A DNA stretch of 64,000 nt. Source: Oscheius onirici. Lineage: Eukaryota; Nematoda; Chromadorea; Rhabditida; Rhabditidae. Under the pieces are notes generated by a model. It was not told the origin of the DNA. It saw nothing but the letters and a program-made list of their open reading frames with translations, and did no database searches. Every line of letters starts with the position of its first letter. The first letter of the stretch is position 1. Below, in pieces: positions 46,148 through 59,708 of the stretch. Where the stretch lies: positions 1,653,501-1,717,500 of the forward strand of contig OW051470.1 of assembly GCA_932521025.1 (NCBI GenBank). Direction: 5' to 3'. Both the position numbers and the translations under genes were made by a program.

Positions 46148-47256
46148 CTGTAAAGGAGATTAAAAATATTTCTTTCTCAGTAAGTATCCCCTTCTCGTTT
46201 CCAGAGGCTCTAAAGCTGCAAACTGGGCAACCGTATGTATTGACGTTGGTCCCCCACGTACCAGTTAATGTATTTCAAAAATTGAAAAAAAAAACGGGGA
46301 GTTTTATAAAAATAGCTAGAATGCTGTAGATGTATGTAACTACTTGACTTTTCAATTTGCTTTTCTTCGATCTCTTCTTAGTTACTCCTTTTTCCGAAAG
46401 TTTAGCTGGTTTCTACCTCAAGGTCGCCGGCTTGTTCCCCTAGTTTCTGCAAAAAAGTTCAGTTTTCATTCCATTGAGTCCCCAAAACTATCAAACCAAA
46501 TGAAGACATATTTAACAGTTCTTTCCAGAGGCTCTAAGGCTGCATCATTCTGAATGAGAATGACCGTTGACAAACCCTGGCAGTCTGTTTTTTTCAAATT
46601 TTTGGTGCTAAAAACAAAATTTGTTTCAATCAACCCTGGAATCAGAACTACGACTTTGGTAAGTTTATAACTAAGAAAATTCCGTTTAGTATAAATCGGA
46701 AAATTTGCAGTGAAGGTACGACCTTCGAAGCTAATTCCGAAGGTCATAGTATGCTTTCCGAATGTGCTAATTTTTCTGCGGCCGAGTGTATCTAAGCGCT
46801 CAGAATTCTATGAAAGTAAGGTTTTTTTAAACTCGCAGTGACTAAGCCAAAAAGTGCGCTCTATCTTCCATGTTACTGTGACCATATTCAGCTGCAAATC
46901 GAGGTCTGACCGAGAGCCTCCGTGTCGCCTTCGTCTCGTCCACTCCTCCTCTCCTTCTCCTCTCGGATGCGGACCTCAAAACCCGTATCTTCTCGGCTCA
47001 TCTTTAGGCTCGTTTACCGCATCCGGAAGAAGTAGGAGAGATGTGGAGTTGCAGAAAGAAGACACGGGTCTTGTGGCTGGGCATTCGAGAAGAGAGAGAG
47101 GGAGAAGAATGAAGAGGACACGTTTATCTGCACCGAATCAGTACACATAACAACAAAGAGAGAAAACAAAGTGAGCAAAAGTGAAGTCAATCTAGAGGAA
47201 CCGGTTACCGTACCCGCGGTATTTCTAAAAGGCGAATAACTGGAAAGACAGAGAAA
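46148..47256. other. Spacer between ATPase and SANT units of the p400 locus
   Basis: 1.1 kb without a convincing exon. A short open minus-strand segment near 46890-47005 (MSREDTGFEVRIREEKERRS) could be coding, but its frame does not join cleanly to the exon at 46147. Confidence 0.5.
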
Positions 47257-50200
47257 TCATTGGGAAGAGTCAGGCTCAGTCCGGTCAGTCTGTCTCAGGT
47301 TCAGTCGCGGTCTACTGTAGTCGGCGTACTGTTCTCTAGGTCGTCTGATCATTACGACCCGTTGTTGAGGAGCAGATCCTGGCGGTACAAGGCGTCTGAC
47401 CGTCTGAATTGCTCTCTGAGGAGACTGGATCGTCTTGACTGGAAGCAGTAGTCTCTGTCCCGGCTGTGGCGTAACTACTGGTCGTCTCATCGGAATCACG
47501 ACTCTCATATCAGTTCGGGGTACTGTAGATGGTCCCTGTCCCGTCATCGGTCTGATTATCCTTGTACCTGGAGTGAGATTCTGGACTCTTCCTTCCTGTA
47601 TGAGTCGAGTGGCCGAAGGAGGAGTCACGATGACTTTTCGGACAGGGAATGGAGCTCGAACTACTGTTCCACTTGCTGGAGGTGGTCTAACCAGTGTCCT
47701 GACCACCGGACTGGAAGAGACCGGAATCTGGTCTGGCGTCTTCTTCGGCGTAGACTGTACAGAAGAGGGAGACGTCGGCTTCGGAACTGGAACATTCGTC
47801 CGGACAGTCGGCGTCGTCCGCACCGGTACGGATCTCGGACTCTCTCTTGGTGGCGGAGCCTTGGGAGTGGACATCGGACTGATAATTTCTTCCTTCCTCG
47901 GTCGACCACGTCCTCTCTTCACTCCATTGATCTTCTTGACTACTGGCCTAGCGACAACGACCTGACTCTGACTCTGACTCGGGGCTATAATTCTACGACC
48001 GGAGGCTGTTTTAAGGGGACTAAGGGGTTTTCTCGGGGCTGAAGTTCTACTACTCTGTCTTACGGAAACCAGCGTCGCTTTGGCCTTTTTGGGACTGGGG
48101 CCACTACGGCGTGACCGTACCTCATCCAGAATGCTGCCGCAGCCGTAGAAATCATCTTGGTCCAGGGACGTCTCGTCGTTGATTGCCTTCTCGTGAGCTC
48201 GGACCCAGTCTTCCTTCTTCTGCTCGATTATGGCCTGAGATGGGAAATTTTAAAAGAAATACAATATAACCTACCTCAGCCTCTTTGCACTCGACATCAA
48301 AGTCTGGCTTGTACTCATCCTGAAGGAACTGGACAGCGTATCGCTCGATTGGTTTGAGCTGAAAGGCAGAAAGGTTACAGTCAGTGAGCAAAGTTTCAGC
48401 CCTGATCAAGCTCTACAACTTTGCAGAACATTGTTAAGAGTGAAAATGCTGATATCCCTATGAAAAATGACTTTTGTCTTGGTTGACAAGTTTTGGCTTA
48501 GAATCATTTTTTCACAGTGATAAGAGCACTTTCATGCTTTGCAATGTTCTGCAAAGTTGTAGAGCTTGATCAGGGCTACAACTTTGCTTGAGACAAAGCT
48601 TGAAAATGCAAACGAGATCTCGAAAATTTAGGTTTTCCCCGCCGACCCCCAAAAATCCAAGTTTAGGGGGGGGGGGGTAAAGATACCGCCCCGTATCTCT
48701 CTGTCCCTCTGACTCTCTGTCCCTTTTGCCCTCTCTTACCTGATTGATGAGTTCTATGTACTTCTCATCAACATCCTCTCCTCCCAACAGAGCCGTAGTG
48801 GTGTCTCTCTTAGCCTCATCAAACTCAGCCCTGTCAGCCCTAGCCTCAGCCGCTGCCATCTTCGAAGCAGCTACATCTTGCTCGTCTTCCAGCGAAGCCA
48901 TTGCTGTTTCCATCTCCTTCTGATCGTGAGCCACTTTGTCAGCCTCGACCTCTTCCAGCTCGACGTCTCCCTCAAACAGATCTCGGATATTGTCAGTCTG
49001 CTTGAAAAAGTCCGGAGTAAAGCCGGCATCGTCGATGGCCATCTCTCCAAGACGTCTCTTCTGCATGGCCTTCTTCAAGATATTCTCCTCGATGGTTCTC
49101 TCCGAAATGAGACGGTAGATTGTAACATTGCGGGTCTGTCCAATTCTGTGACAACGATCCTGGGCTTGGGCGTCCATTGTCGGGTTCCAGTCCGAATCGT
49201 AGAAGATGACAGTATCGGCACCGGTCAAGTTGACTCCAACACCACCGGATCTCGTCGATAGGATGAAGCAGAAGATGCGGTTGTCGGCGTTGAATCGCTC
49301 CATCATGGCCTGAAAAGTTGAATTTTAGAGGGGCAAGTTACATATTCGTCCCTTTGATCTAGTTCGTTTGTATTTTTGAATTTCCCGGCCAAAGTCACTT
49401 TGCGCTCCAATTCCCACATTCAAATCGTAATTCTTTTTCAGTAAGTTTTTCTCTCGATTAACGCCACAAAAACTAGTGTTTTCCATGTCTTCTTGAGCCA
49501 CTTCAAGTTTGTTCTTTTCTTCCTTCCGTCTTAATCGTAAGCCCTTTTAACCAATAAGGCAACATAATTGACAGAGAAACAGAAATTTTCGCATACCTGT
49601 CTCTGTTCAATGCCGGTCGTTCCATCCAGTCGGAAATACTGATAACCGTGATGAGACAGGAAGGCCTGAAGGATATCCAACATCCTGGACATTTGGGTAA
49701 AGATGAGGCATCTGTGTTTGTAGAGATACAGTTGACGGAGCAGATTAGCCAAGATCTGGAGCTTTCCGCAGTCGTACTCGATGAGACGAAGTTCGGGGAA
49801 CTGTAGACGACTGGCCAAAAGTTTCGAGTCCAGAGTGACTGGAGCCTCTTCCAGATGCTTCCTGGCAATCAGAGACATTCCCTGTTCGCTCATCTTCGCC
49901 TGGACACTTCGTCCTTTCGAATGGGCAAGAATCGCTGGGGCATCTGCTTGTACAGGCTCGACGTAGAGAGGGTATCTGGAAGCAGAGAGTATGAGTCAGA
50001 GCCAGAGACAAAACTTACTTGTACAGTAGGAGATCAGTATGTTCCTGAAGCAGTTTCTGGACAGCTGGGAGGCTTCGGAATTCTTCAGTTTCTTCCTCCT
50101 TTCTGGTCAAGAGATAGACCAGCTCGTTGGCGAAGACTGGTCCAGAGCGGGTACTGAAGCGTCCTTGAGCCAGCTCCAACTTCCTGACTCTCTCCTCAGC

Positions 50201-53200
50201 CAGATGGTCTCGGCAATCTTGAGGAACACAAGCACTGTACGGTCCGGAAACCAGAGGAGTATCTTGGAACTTTCGGCGCTTCATTGGCGGACTGAACTTG
50301 TAGCTGAAGTTGACAATGTTCTCGCGAGCACCGCCATTGGCCATCATGTGATTGAAGCCCTTGGTCTCGGTCAGGACGGCTAGGTTTTGTTGCGATGCGG
50401 ACAGCTGGGTGTGGGACTTAAAGGCAGGCTGGAAATGAAAGGGTTAGGCACTGTCTATCTCAGTCCAGGCAAACCTGGCCCGGAATCAGGCCAGCTTCGG
50501 CCAGGTGCCAACTTTGCGGCGGGCTAAAATAAAACATTTCGCATTTATTTCTGATTTTTCTTGTTAAAAAATACTTTGTAGGGTAAGATCTAATTATCAC
50601 ATCAAAAAAAAATTACGAGAAAACAGAAAACTGACAACGAAAATGGAAAAATCTTCGGATTTTCCAAGAATTTCGTTGAAATCTTCAGAAAATTTTGGAT
50701 TTTCGTCGTCAGTTTTATATTTTCTCATAATTTTTTTGATGTCTTAATTAGATCTTACCTTACAAAGTATTTTTCAAGAAGAAAAATCAGAAATACATGC
50801 GAAATGAATTTTTTTAGCCCGCCGCAAAGTGGGCACCTGCCCGAAGCTGGCCTGATTTCGGGCCAGGTTTTCCATCCATGCCTGCTTAGTCACTCAGTCT
50901 CTCTGAACTCACATGAATAGTCGCACTCCTCCTCACAGCTCCAGGCCTCGCACTACTCATCGTAACCACTTGTCTTTGTTGGACACCGGACGCTGACTGA
51001 TTCTGAAGCCATCTCTGGGTGCTCGCCTGCTTTTCCGCCACCGAAGAACTTCTCGGCAGACTTGCAGACGACGGTTCCGGAATCCCAACCTCAGCTCCAA
51101 CACTATTATGAGAGACGGCTGGGGATGTGACAGTCGAGAGATCTGATCTGGACATGGCGGGGACAGAGAGTCTGAATCCTTCCACCATTGGGATTGGTTT
51201 GTTCGACTGCCATCTCTTCAGCTCCTCGATAGTCGGCTTCTTCTGGGAGTCGGTTCTATTCCATCCAGTGATTCGGCTCCTGATGTTCAGACAGTCCGGA
51301 ATCGGTTTGACATCTTCCTGACGGGCGTCTTCTCCAACGATGTCAAAGACACAAGCCGGGAGGTTCTGTCTGATTGGGGTCAGGATGAAGGGAGAGAGTA
51401 CAGGACGCGGTTCAAAGAGATTCGGATGATTACAGCACTTTCTCAGCTGCATGACGATATTCAGAACTGAGAACATGTTTCCAGTCTTCAGATTCTCCTT
51501 GGTCGATCTCCGGCTCATAAAGTCGTCGTAGAGATATCGCTGCCTCTTCGAGAGCTCGCACTTGACGACCTTTTCGACCTTTTCCGGTAGCTGTTTTTCG
51601 ACTTCGCTCTTCAATCGACGCAGAATGAATGGTCGAAGAATTTTGTGAAGTCGCTGGACCAGGGGAGCATTGTATTCCACACTACCGTCCATCATTCCAG
51701 TTAGAGGATTGCTGAACCAGTCCTTGAAGTCGTCGTGACTGGCAAAAATGGCCGGCATAAGAAAGTGCATGAGGGACCAGAGTTCCATCAGAGAGTTTTG
51801 GAGAGGTGTACCTGAAAGATAAGGAGTTAGGATGAGCGAACTCTATGATCTAGGCGAGGGCAAAATGAAAAACGCTAGCGCGGACTCGAACCCGCGATGC
51901 TTGGGTGTCAAGTTGCGCGCGCTGGCACTGCGCCACGAAGGCAAGATTCTATTCTGAAAGTTCGCGGAAGATGCAGCATCCCTGTTGCCCTAATTGTCTC
52001 TGTTACTTACCAGTCAATAGAAGTCTTCTTCTAGCCCTGATGTTCAGAAGCGCTTGCCATCTCTGACTCTTCCAGTTCTTGATGTTCTGAGCCTCGTCGA
52101 GAATCATGTACTGCCAGGCCTTCATCTTGAACGAGCGAATATCCGTCGTGATTGTCTTGTACGACGTGATGCAGATGTGGAAGGCGTTCGGCTTCGACCA
52201 GCCCTTCCTCTTCTCGGCACGCTCCTTGACAGTTCCAAAGTAGGTCAAGATTTTGAAGGCGGGACACCACTTCTTCAGCTCCATTTCCCAGTTCAGGATG
52301 ACAGAGGTCGGGACGACGATCAGATGAGGGCCCCAGATTGACTCGGTACAGGCGAGGTGAGCTAGCAGGGAGATGGTCTGGATGGTCTTTCCGAGACCCA
52401 TCTCGTCGGCCAAGATTCCGTTGAGATTCTTCTCGTATAGGGTCACGAGCCAGTCGAGACCAACCATCTGGTACTCACGAAGAGTTCCTCGGATCAGGAA
52501 GGGAACTTGGGTTTTCACCTGAAAGATACTAGATTAGGAGAGACAGAGCTAAAGAGACAAAAAGACAGAGAAAGTCTACCAACCTGAGTCGTTTCCAATG
52601 TGAATCCTTTAGGCTGGAACTGAAGAGCCTGTTCAGCAATGTGAGCCAGCTCTTGCTCTCTCTCATCAGCATTGGTACTGTTGAGCTTCGCATAGTCGAC
52701 ATCCTTCAAAACACCTCGTCCGTCACCATTGCCCTCTCCGTTCAGTTCAGGCTCTTCCTTCTTGACCTCCTCGTCTTTCTTCTCGTCAGTATCCATGGAA
52801 GATGAAGCGGCAGAGTCTTCCGTCGCCACGCTCATGGAAGACTGTGATCTTATGTCCTTTTTGGCGGGGAGAGTGATTCCGAGAGAGGCCAGATACTCGG
52901 CCGGGAGACCAGCCAACACGTCGTCCAGGTCACCTTCAGCGTCTTCAGCCAGAGCATCAATTTCGACTTTGTGATCAATGTCCTTGTCTTCTTCTTCCTC
53001 TTTGGAGAGAGTTGATTCGTTGTCCGAATCCTCATCGTCTTCGTTCATTGTGAACTCGCGGTCGTCTTCTGAAAATCAATGGGTTGGTACTCACTACAGA
53101 CTCTCTTTTGAGAGACTCATTCCGTGACTGACTTTACCGTAATCTCTCCCTTATCCTCCCACTTTATTTTACAAATTTTACACTACTTTCTGTCAAAAAT

Positions 53201-55684
53201 GACTATAGTCTGTTCAAAAAATAGAGAGCATTATTTGAATTGGCTGAGTATCCAACATTTACATGATGTAACGTGCTACGCAGCTAAATTCCCGCCAATT
53301 TGATTTGAAAATTGTTGTAAGAAGAAAGCGCGGGGCGGTATCTTTACCCTAAACTTGGGTTTTTGGGCAAAACTTTGGGCGCTCCTTTTTTTTTGGGCCA
53401 AAACTAGAAAATGCAAACGAGAGCCGGAAAATTTAAATTGCCCCCGCCGCCCCGAAAAATCCACGTTGGGGGGGGGGGGGTTAAGAAACCTGCCCGAAAG
53501 CACGGGCCAATTCAAAAAATGCTCTCTACAACAGACTATATGAAAGGTTCATGTTCACTAACTGTTATCAGACGGGGTTAAATTGTGGCTTTAACCTAAT
53601 TGGGTCGTGCATGGACTCTTCGGTAACTGAAAATTCTAACTCTATTTCTATGTCTCTACTTTCTGAACTCTGTCTTTGTAAAACAGTGTTCCCCTTTCTG
53701 AATTAGTACAGTAACCCAAATGCAAAGAGTGAGAGATTACCATAGACTATCCTACTGACTCTCCTTCTAACTATTCCTACTGACTCTCAGACTCTCATCT
53801 CTTGTTCTACATCTGTTACAGTATTTAGTACTCATACTGAACAAAAGATTAAATCTGTTTCTGTCTTCTTCCTTACTCTTATCTAGTCGCCTGACTGTCT
53901 CTTAATCTCTCTAGATCTGTTTCTTCGAGCTGGCTTTCTTAGATTTTCTGGGATCAAATACTCTCGGTACCATCGGAAGCCCTTGAGTTACGCTTACTCT
54001 CTCAAGATCTACCCTGTCCTGGACTCTTTCATCATTACAGTAACCAGGAGAGAATAGTTTCAAAACAGACAAAGACAAACAACTCACGATCTTGTTTCGA
54101 CGAAACCGACGGTGTCTTTGAGCTCTTCTCCTGCGTTAGTCCTTCCTGTACCATTGAGCTCAATTTGTCCGCCTCTCCGACAATAAAGGCCAGGTGTTGA
54201 TCCAGTGCTTTCCTCTTCTTACTCTCCAGAATCTCTTGAGCTCGAAACTCGACGACCTTGTCCACATTTTGCCAGAAATCCCTGACCATTTTGGCAATAT
54301 TAGCGCAGATCTTTCTTCCATCCTTCAGGACTCTCTGCTCGGCTCTTTCGACTTCCATCTCCTGATCCCTCTTGATTTTCGCAATCTGCTGACTGTACTT
54401 CTTGGCCATGTTCCTCTTGAAGTTTCTCTCCTGACGGAAATCGTTGGCCATCCATTTGACCTCTTCCAGTAGGTAGTCCCACTGGGTCTTGTTCCTCGGT
54501 GGATCAACACAGAGCGGGAGCCGACTCATCGTCCAGAGACCCTGCTTTCGGAGCTCGGCCACCCTCTGGACCACGTGAGCTTCCATCTTGGCAGCCTTTT
54601 CGACATTTCCCTCTCCCATGGACATCATAGAGTGAGGACCGTCGTCCTTGGATTCTCGGGCAGTTCCATCGTCAATCTTGATGTCGATTGGGGCAAGAGC
54701 CTCGTCTTGTGGATCGGCGAGGAGAAGTTCTGAAAATGCTTGAATAAGTAAGAGAATTGTAGAAAAAGCGAGTGACTGATGGTTGCGTTGCGTACGAAAA
54801 ATACAGTAGAAATTTAAATAAAATAGCTTGGCCGCGTTTACCCAATTTCTCGTCAATTAAAAATAAGATTTGGCACGCGCTATATCTGCCCGCAGTCTTG
54901 TTTCATTTCTGACCATGATTGCAGCGTTCACAGGTAAAATAAGAAGTGTTGCCTCATTCAAGCAAAAATTACTGCAAAAATTTGTCTAGGTCGGTCGTAA
55001 GAACTCGAAATACATAGGGATATTAGCTGACTCATTTTTTCATATGAAAGTTGGTTGTTCCATCGAAATATTGGCCAGTTTTTGGCTTGAAACGAGCAGT
55101 CACCATATTGCCAAAGCATAAATAAACTACCAGCTAGGAACAATCAGAGTGGACGATTGCTACCCATTTTGTAGTCTGAGACATGAGTGTTTTGGCACAC
55201 AATCTCCTAACAAATGAGGACTAAACCTTTAGCAGAAAAAACTCCAAGAGAAAACTAAAGCTGGACCAACCTTTGAGATCTCTTTTCGGCAGAGCCGGTA
55301 CAAGTTCCTCGAGACTTTCCCTGTTGTAGTCTGAGTCTTTCAGAATGTCTTCCAGCAACAGTCCTCCAGTATATCGTTTCTCATGTTCCTCTATATGAAT
55401 ATTCAGAACCTTCAAATCTTCCTCCAAGTGATCCTTCACGTCCTCGGCTGACAGTCCGGGTGTTCTGCAGTGACGGGCGGATATTGCTGTTTCCCTGGAA
55501 AAGTCCTCATTAAAAAAAGCTGAGAGAAAAGTTACCTTTGGTCTCTGGAAGTTCTGGCTTGTGATAACAGACGCGCCATCAGTTCAAATTTGAGAAGATC
55601 TCGTGTACTCTTCCCATCCAGAGCTGTAGAGGTCGAGGCCTGCTGCTGCTCTGAATGCAGCTCGGCCTTCGGGAGCCGGCCCAT
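47257..55684 (-). CDS. ssl-1: SWR1/p400-family chromatin-remodelling ATPase (about 1775 aa)
   Basis: Exons 55684-55536, 55494-55271, 54729-54088, 53068-52584, 52518-52011, 51811-50913, 50428-50019, 49975-49597, 49309-48740, 48358-48275 and 48234-47257, all in phase. Order of parts: HSA domain ([19 protein letters not shown]), acidic region, then RecA lobe 1 with [20 protein letters not shown] and [16 protein letters not shown], a long insert as in the INO80/SWR1 branch, then lobe 2 with [33 protein letters not shown] and [11 protein letters not shown]. The tail has an AT-hook ([10 protein letters not shown]). These enzymes exchange H2A.Z into nucleosomes. An acceptor lies 2 nt before the ATG. 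Introns 5 and 6 carry a tRNA-like sequence and a MITE. C. elegans SSL-1 is the single p400/Domino homologue. Confidence 0.92.
48388..48694. mobile_element. Foldback MITE (GGGCGGTATC family) in ATPase intron
   Basis: Two hairpin modules (48388-48430 and 48546-48597) face each other. The right end carries a G-run and ACCGCCCCG, the complement of the family's left end. The left terminus is eroded. Confidence 0.75.
50466..50884. mobile_element. Palindromic hAT-like MITE in ATPase intron
   Basis: The ends CAGGCAAACCTGGCCCG and GGGCCAGGTTTTCCATCC...GCCTG have long arms (AAGATCTAATTA and complement, CATTTCGCAT and complement). The flanks CTCAGTC and CTTAGTC look like a slightly diverged target duplication. 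It is the same family as 29531-29927. Confidence 0.75.
51871..51942 (-). tRNA. tRNA-like sequence, probably a pseudogene
   Basis: In ATPase intron 5, on the same strand. It starts GCCTTCGTGGCGCAGTGCC, close to elongator tRNA-Met, with a D-stem GCGC/GCGC and a perfect T-arm (CGCGG, loop, CCGCG) holding the B box GGTTCGAGTCC, then a TTTTT terminator. The anticodon hairpin (CTTG, 5-nt loop, CAAG) is too short, and the acceptor stem does not pair. A functional tRNA is unlikely. Confidence 0.45.
53203..53540. mobile_element. Nested MITEs: Tc1/mariner-like outer, GGGCGGTATC-family inner
   Basis: The outer ends TATAGTCTGTTCAAAAAATA and AACAGACTATA (with AGAGAGCATT / AATGCTCTCT inside) bound 338 bp. 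Within it, 53331-53496 is a second element with ends CGGGGCGGTATC and AAACCTGCCCG and G/C-runs. The inner element must have inserted after the outer one. Confidence 0.8.
53541..54087. other. Intron sequence of the ATPase gene, no further element
   Basis: Pyrimidine-rich intron with TCTGTAC/TACTCTC words. No coding segment seen. Confidence 0.5.
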
Positions 55685-58421
55685 TGCTGAACTGAAAGCA
55701 AATTATTTGAGATAGAGAAGAAGGAAAAACAAGGCTCTGGGAGAGTTCGGAGCAAAAAGGGGGAAAATAGGGTACCGTAACCGGTAGTTTCGCAACTCGC
55801 GCTACTCCAACTTATCCAACAAAACAAATCCCCATTTTGTTTTAGATGGCCGGCTACAGTATACCTGTTCCAACAAAACCATTATACAAATTTTGGAAAA
55901 ATGACTATTCTAGTCTGAAAAAGTTTTTCCATACCAGCGAAATAATATCATGTTGGTTGGAAAACAGATCAGGTAACATGGTCATCCGTCTGAAGAGCTT
56001 GCTAGCCTTTCGAATTATATCAAAAGTATTGAAGCTTTTCAATTTTTACAACTAGTAAGAAATTTATGCAAAAGTTGACCCTTTTTTAAAACTAAAACCT
56101 TTTTTAAGGGATTAAATATCGGACGGTTTAGGTCGCATCGAACAGTAGGACAGAAAGCACGAAGAGTTTTGCTAAAACCGAGAGGAAGCAAGACTAGAAT
56201 CATCTCTCTTATTGGGCAATCCAGCATTGGTTCTCCGGACCTATTTTTTAGATTGTCTAATACACTTTTCTTGGAATGTTCTAGTGCAAAAGTATTTTTT
56301 GATCTACCGTAACATATTGTCAGTAAATTAATTTAGTTTGCTAACAATTATACTTTTGGTAAAGTACCTTGAGTAAAGTTGAAGCTCCATTGGAGCTTAC
56401 AAAGAATTTGAATTTTGTCTGGGAAATCTAACTGAACAGAGCAGAACTACTAGAGAATCTAGACTAAGAAAGCAACAGAAAATGGCACTCTCATTCTGTC
56501 CGGCTCACACAGAAAAAAAACGAGACGCGGGATCGATAGCACCAGTTGGGACAGGGTCAGCCTCCTTGTCCAAGATCAAAAGTTCAAAAAGTAGCTGTGA
56601 AACCTATTGAAATCGCTCTTTCTGAATTTTAAGCATTCTTTAGAAAAAATTTCCCCAAAATTCCATGTTAAAATGGCGGGAAATTTTGAATTTTTCTAAA
56701 GGGGATTTTAGGAGGCAGACAGTGGCAACGGCCCCGACCGCGTCGCGAGTGCCACGCGACAGCGGTTGATCTTGGCGCGAAAATTGAAAGAGGACTTGGA
56801 CCAATGCCGATTCGAGGATTTTTGTTGGGCAAGGGGAGAATAGTAGGAAAACTAACCTGTTTGGAGTTGTGAGAAGGTCCATCGTTGGGCGGCGGCAGAA
56901 GTTAGAAGAAAAAATTGGAGAGAAAGCGGTCTTAAATTGATTTTGTGGGATGTAGAAAAGCGCTTTGCAACATGAAAACTTGAGGTCGGGACGCGAAAAG
57001 AAATGGGAGAAGAGACTGCTTTTGGAATCTAGTAATCTAAAGCGCAATGGTGTCTGTCGTGGACTCTGTGGGGATGTTTGTTTGTTTGTCCGAGGCCATA
57101 AACCTTTTTATATTGTTAAGAGCCGCCGCTTTTACTCAGACGACCCGGGTTCGACTCCTCTCCTCGCCAATTATTTTTGCTAAATTGTTTGGAGTAGGAA
57201 ATAGTCAGGGTAACCGCTAGGAGATTAGAAGGGACCGGTTGACTGGGAAAGATCAGTTGACTGGGGAAGGGATCAGGAGAGATCAGAAGGGATCGGTTGA
57301 CTAGGGAAGGGATCGGAAGGGAGCAGAAGAGATTGAGAGTAATCCGTTTAAGAAAAAATTGAACATGAAAACGTTGCTACTCAGGTGAAAAAAAATCCGA
57401 ATTGATTCACAAAATGTTCTCTTTTCTTGAACGGACTTTAAAGGCGACGAAGTCGCCGAAGGCGGCTGGTTGGTAACAAAAATGTGAAGGGGAGAGACGC
57501 GGTCGGTTTCTTCACTGTGACGGACTTGTCTCGATCTGAAGAGCTGAAACACATGCTCTTAGGAAAGCAGACTTTTGAAACGTCGATCGTTCAGTGTTAA
57601 ACTGCAAGAAAAGGATTGTGTAAACAATAGAGTACAGAGATAGTATCTGCAGGACACTATCATGTGGACAACAGACCAAAAAATTTCTTGTCACCTCACA
57701 ATCAGATAAATAATGAAAGACGGGTCAGATTATTGGAACGAATGATCAAATGACATGCTTTAGTTCGTCAGATTCTGTTGACTCAGAGCCAGGTGATTTT
57801 CGAAGACTGACCATAAGCAAGATAATTGTCGAAAATACCAGGATTAAGAAGTTTGTTAAGTTTTAGAAGTAGGAAGACGAAGGTTCAATGCATGATAGAA
57901 CACATTATCTTACCTTCAGAACACTGGCATCTGGGTTACTGTAGTCAGGACTGACTAATGTTCAGACGTCCGTTAATTGGGAAGAGAAACTACGGGTCAA
58001 GTTAGACAACCTACGGAATGATTTAGCTCTTCCTAGAAGAAAACCGGACTTTTGAGTTACAAGTGAAAACAGTTTAACACGGACTTTTAAGTCGGAGAGA
58101 GAGTCTCTGCAAGTGAGAAGGGGAGGAACTGTAGTCAACAAAAAAGCTTTCGCGAGGACTGCAGGTGTCACTTCCCGACAAACATGTTGGCTACAACTGA
58201 TTTCGAAATGAGTGATGTCAATTTTTATGTGGGAACTAACCGACGGAGGATTTGAAAGAGTGATTGATGATTGCCAGAGCAATTTGAATTTCTTTGGAGA
58301 GTAAGTTGTCTACAAAAGTTTTCATCAACAACTGTTAATTACAGCAGAACTTTGAAACAGAAACAATTAGTTTCTTTTTGAAAAGCAACAACAATAGCCT
58401 TTTCAAAAAGAACTACAATAA
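55685..58421. other. Intergenic, mostly featureless
   Basis: AT-rich sequence between the ATPase start and the gene at 58422. It holds one tRNA-3'-like fragment (57116-57172) and shared repeat words such as GTTTGTTTGTTTGTCCGAGGC (57077 region, also seen inverted near 25340). No gene could be supported. Confidence 0.5.
57116..57172 (+). other. tRNA 3'-half-like fragment
   Basis: GACCCGGGTTCGACTCC then TCTCCTCGCCA resembles a T-arm and acceptor end with a B box, preceded by GTTAAGAGCCGCCGC. No matching 5' half with an A box is present. Confidence 0.4.
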
Positions 58422-59569
<1,148 letters not shown>

Positions 59570-59708
59570 GAAGAGTTTGAACGAGATATTGAATATAAAG
59601 GTTGCAAAGAACCTCTTCATTCAAAAAGCTAAGCAGAAATGCACTAGAAAGTTTGAGCAGATCGGAACGCCCACACAGTGGACAAGATTAAGACTGGATA
59701 CGGCTAGA

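Noticed and set aside
46466-46747. 93-codon minus frame in the p400 spacer
   Set aside because: No family resemblance and no splice sites matching the neighbouring exons. The end words recur nearby at 46200, suggesting a repeat.
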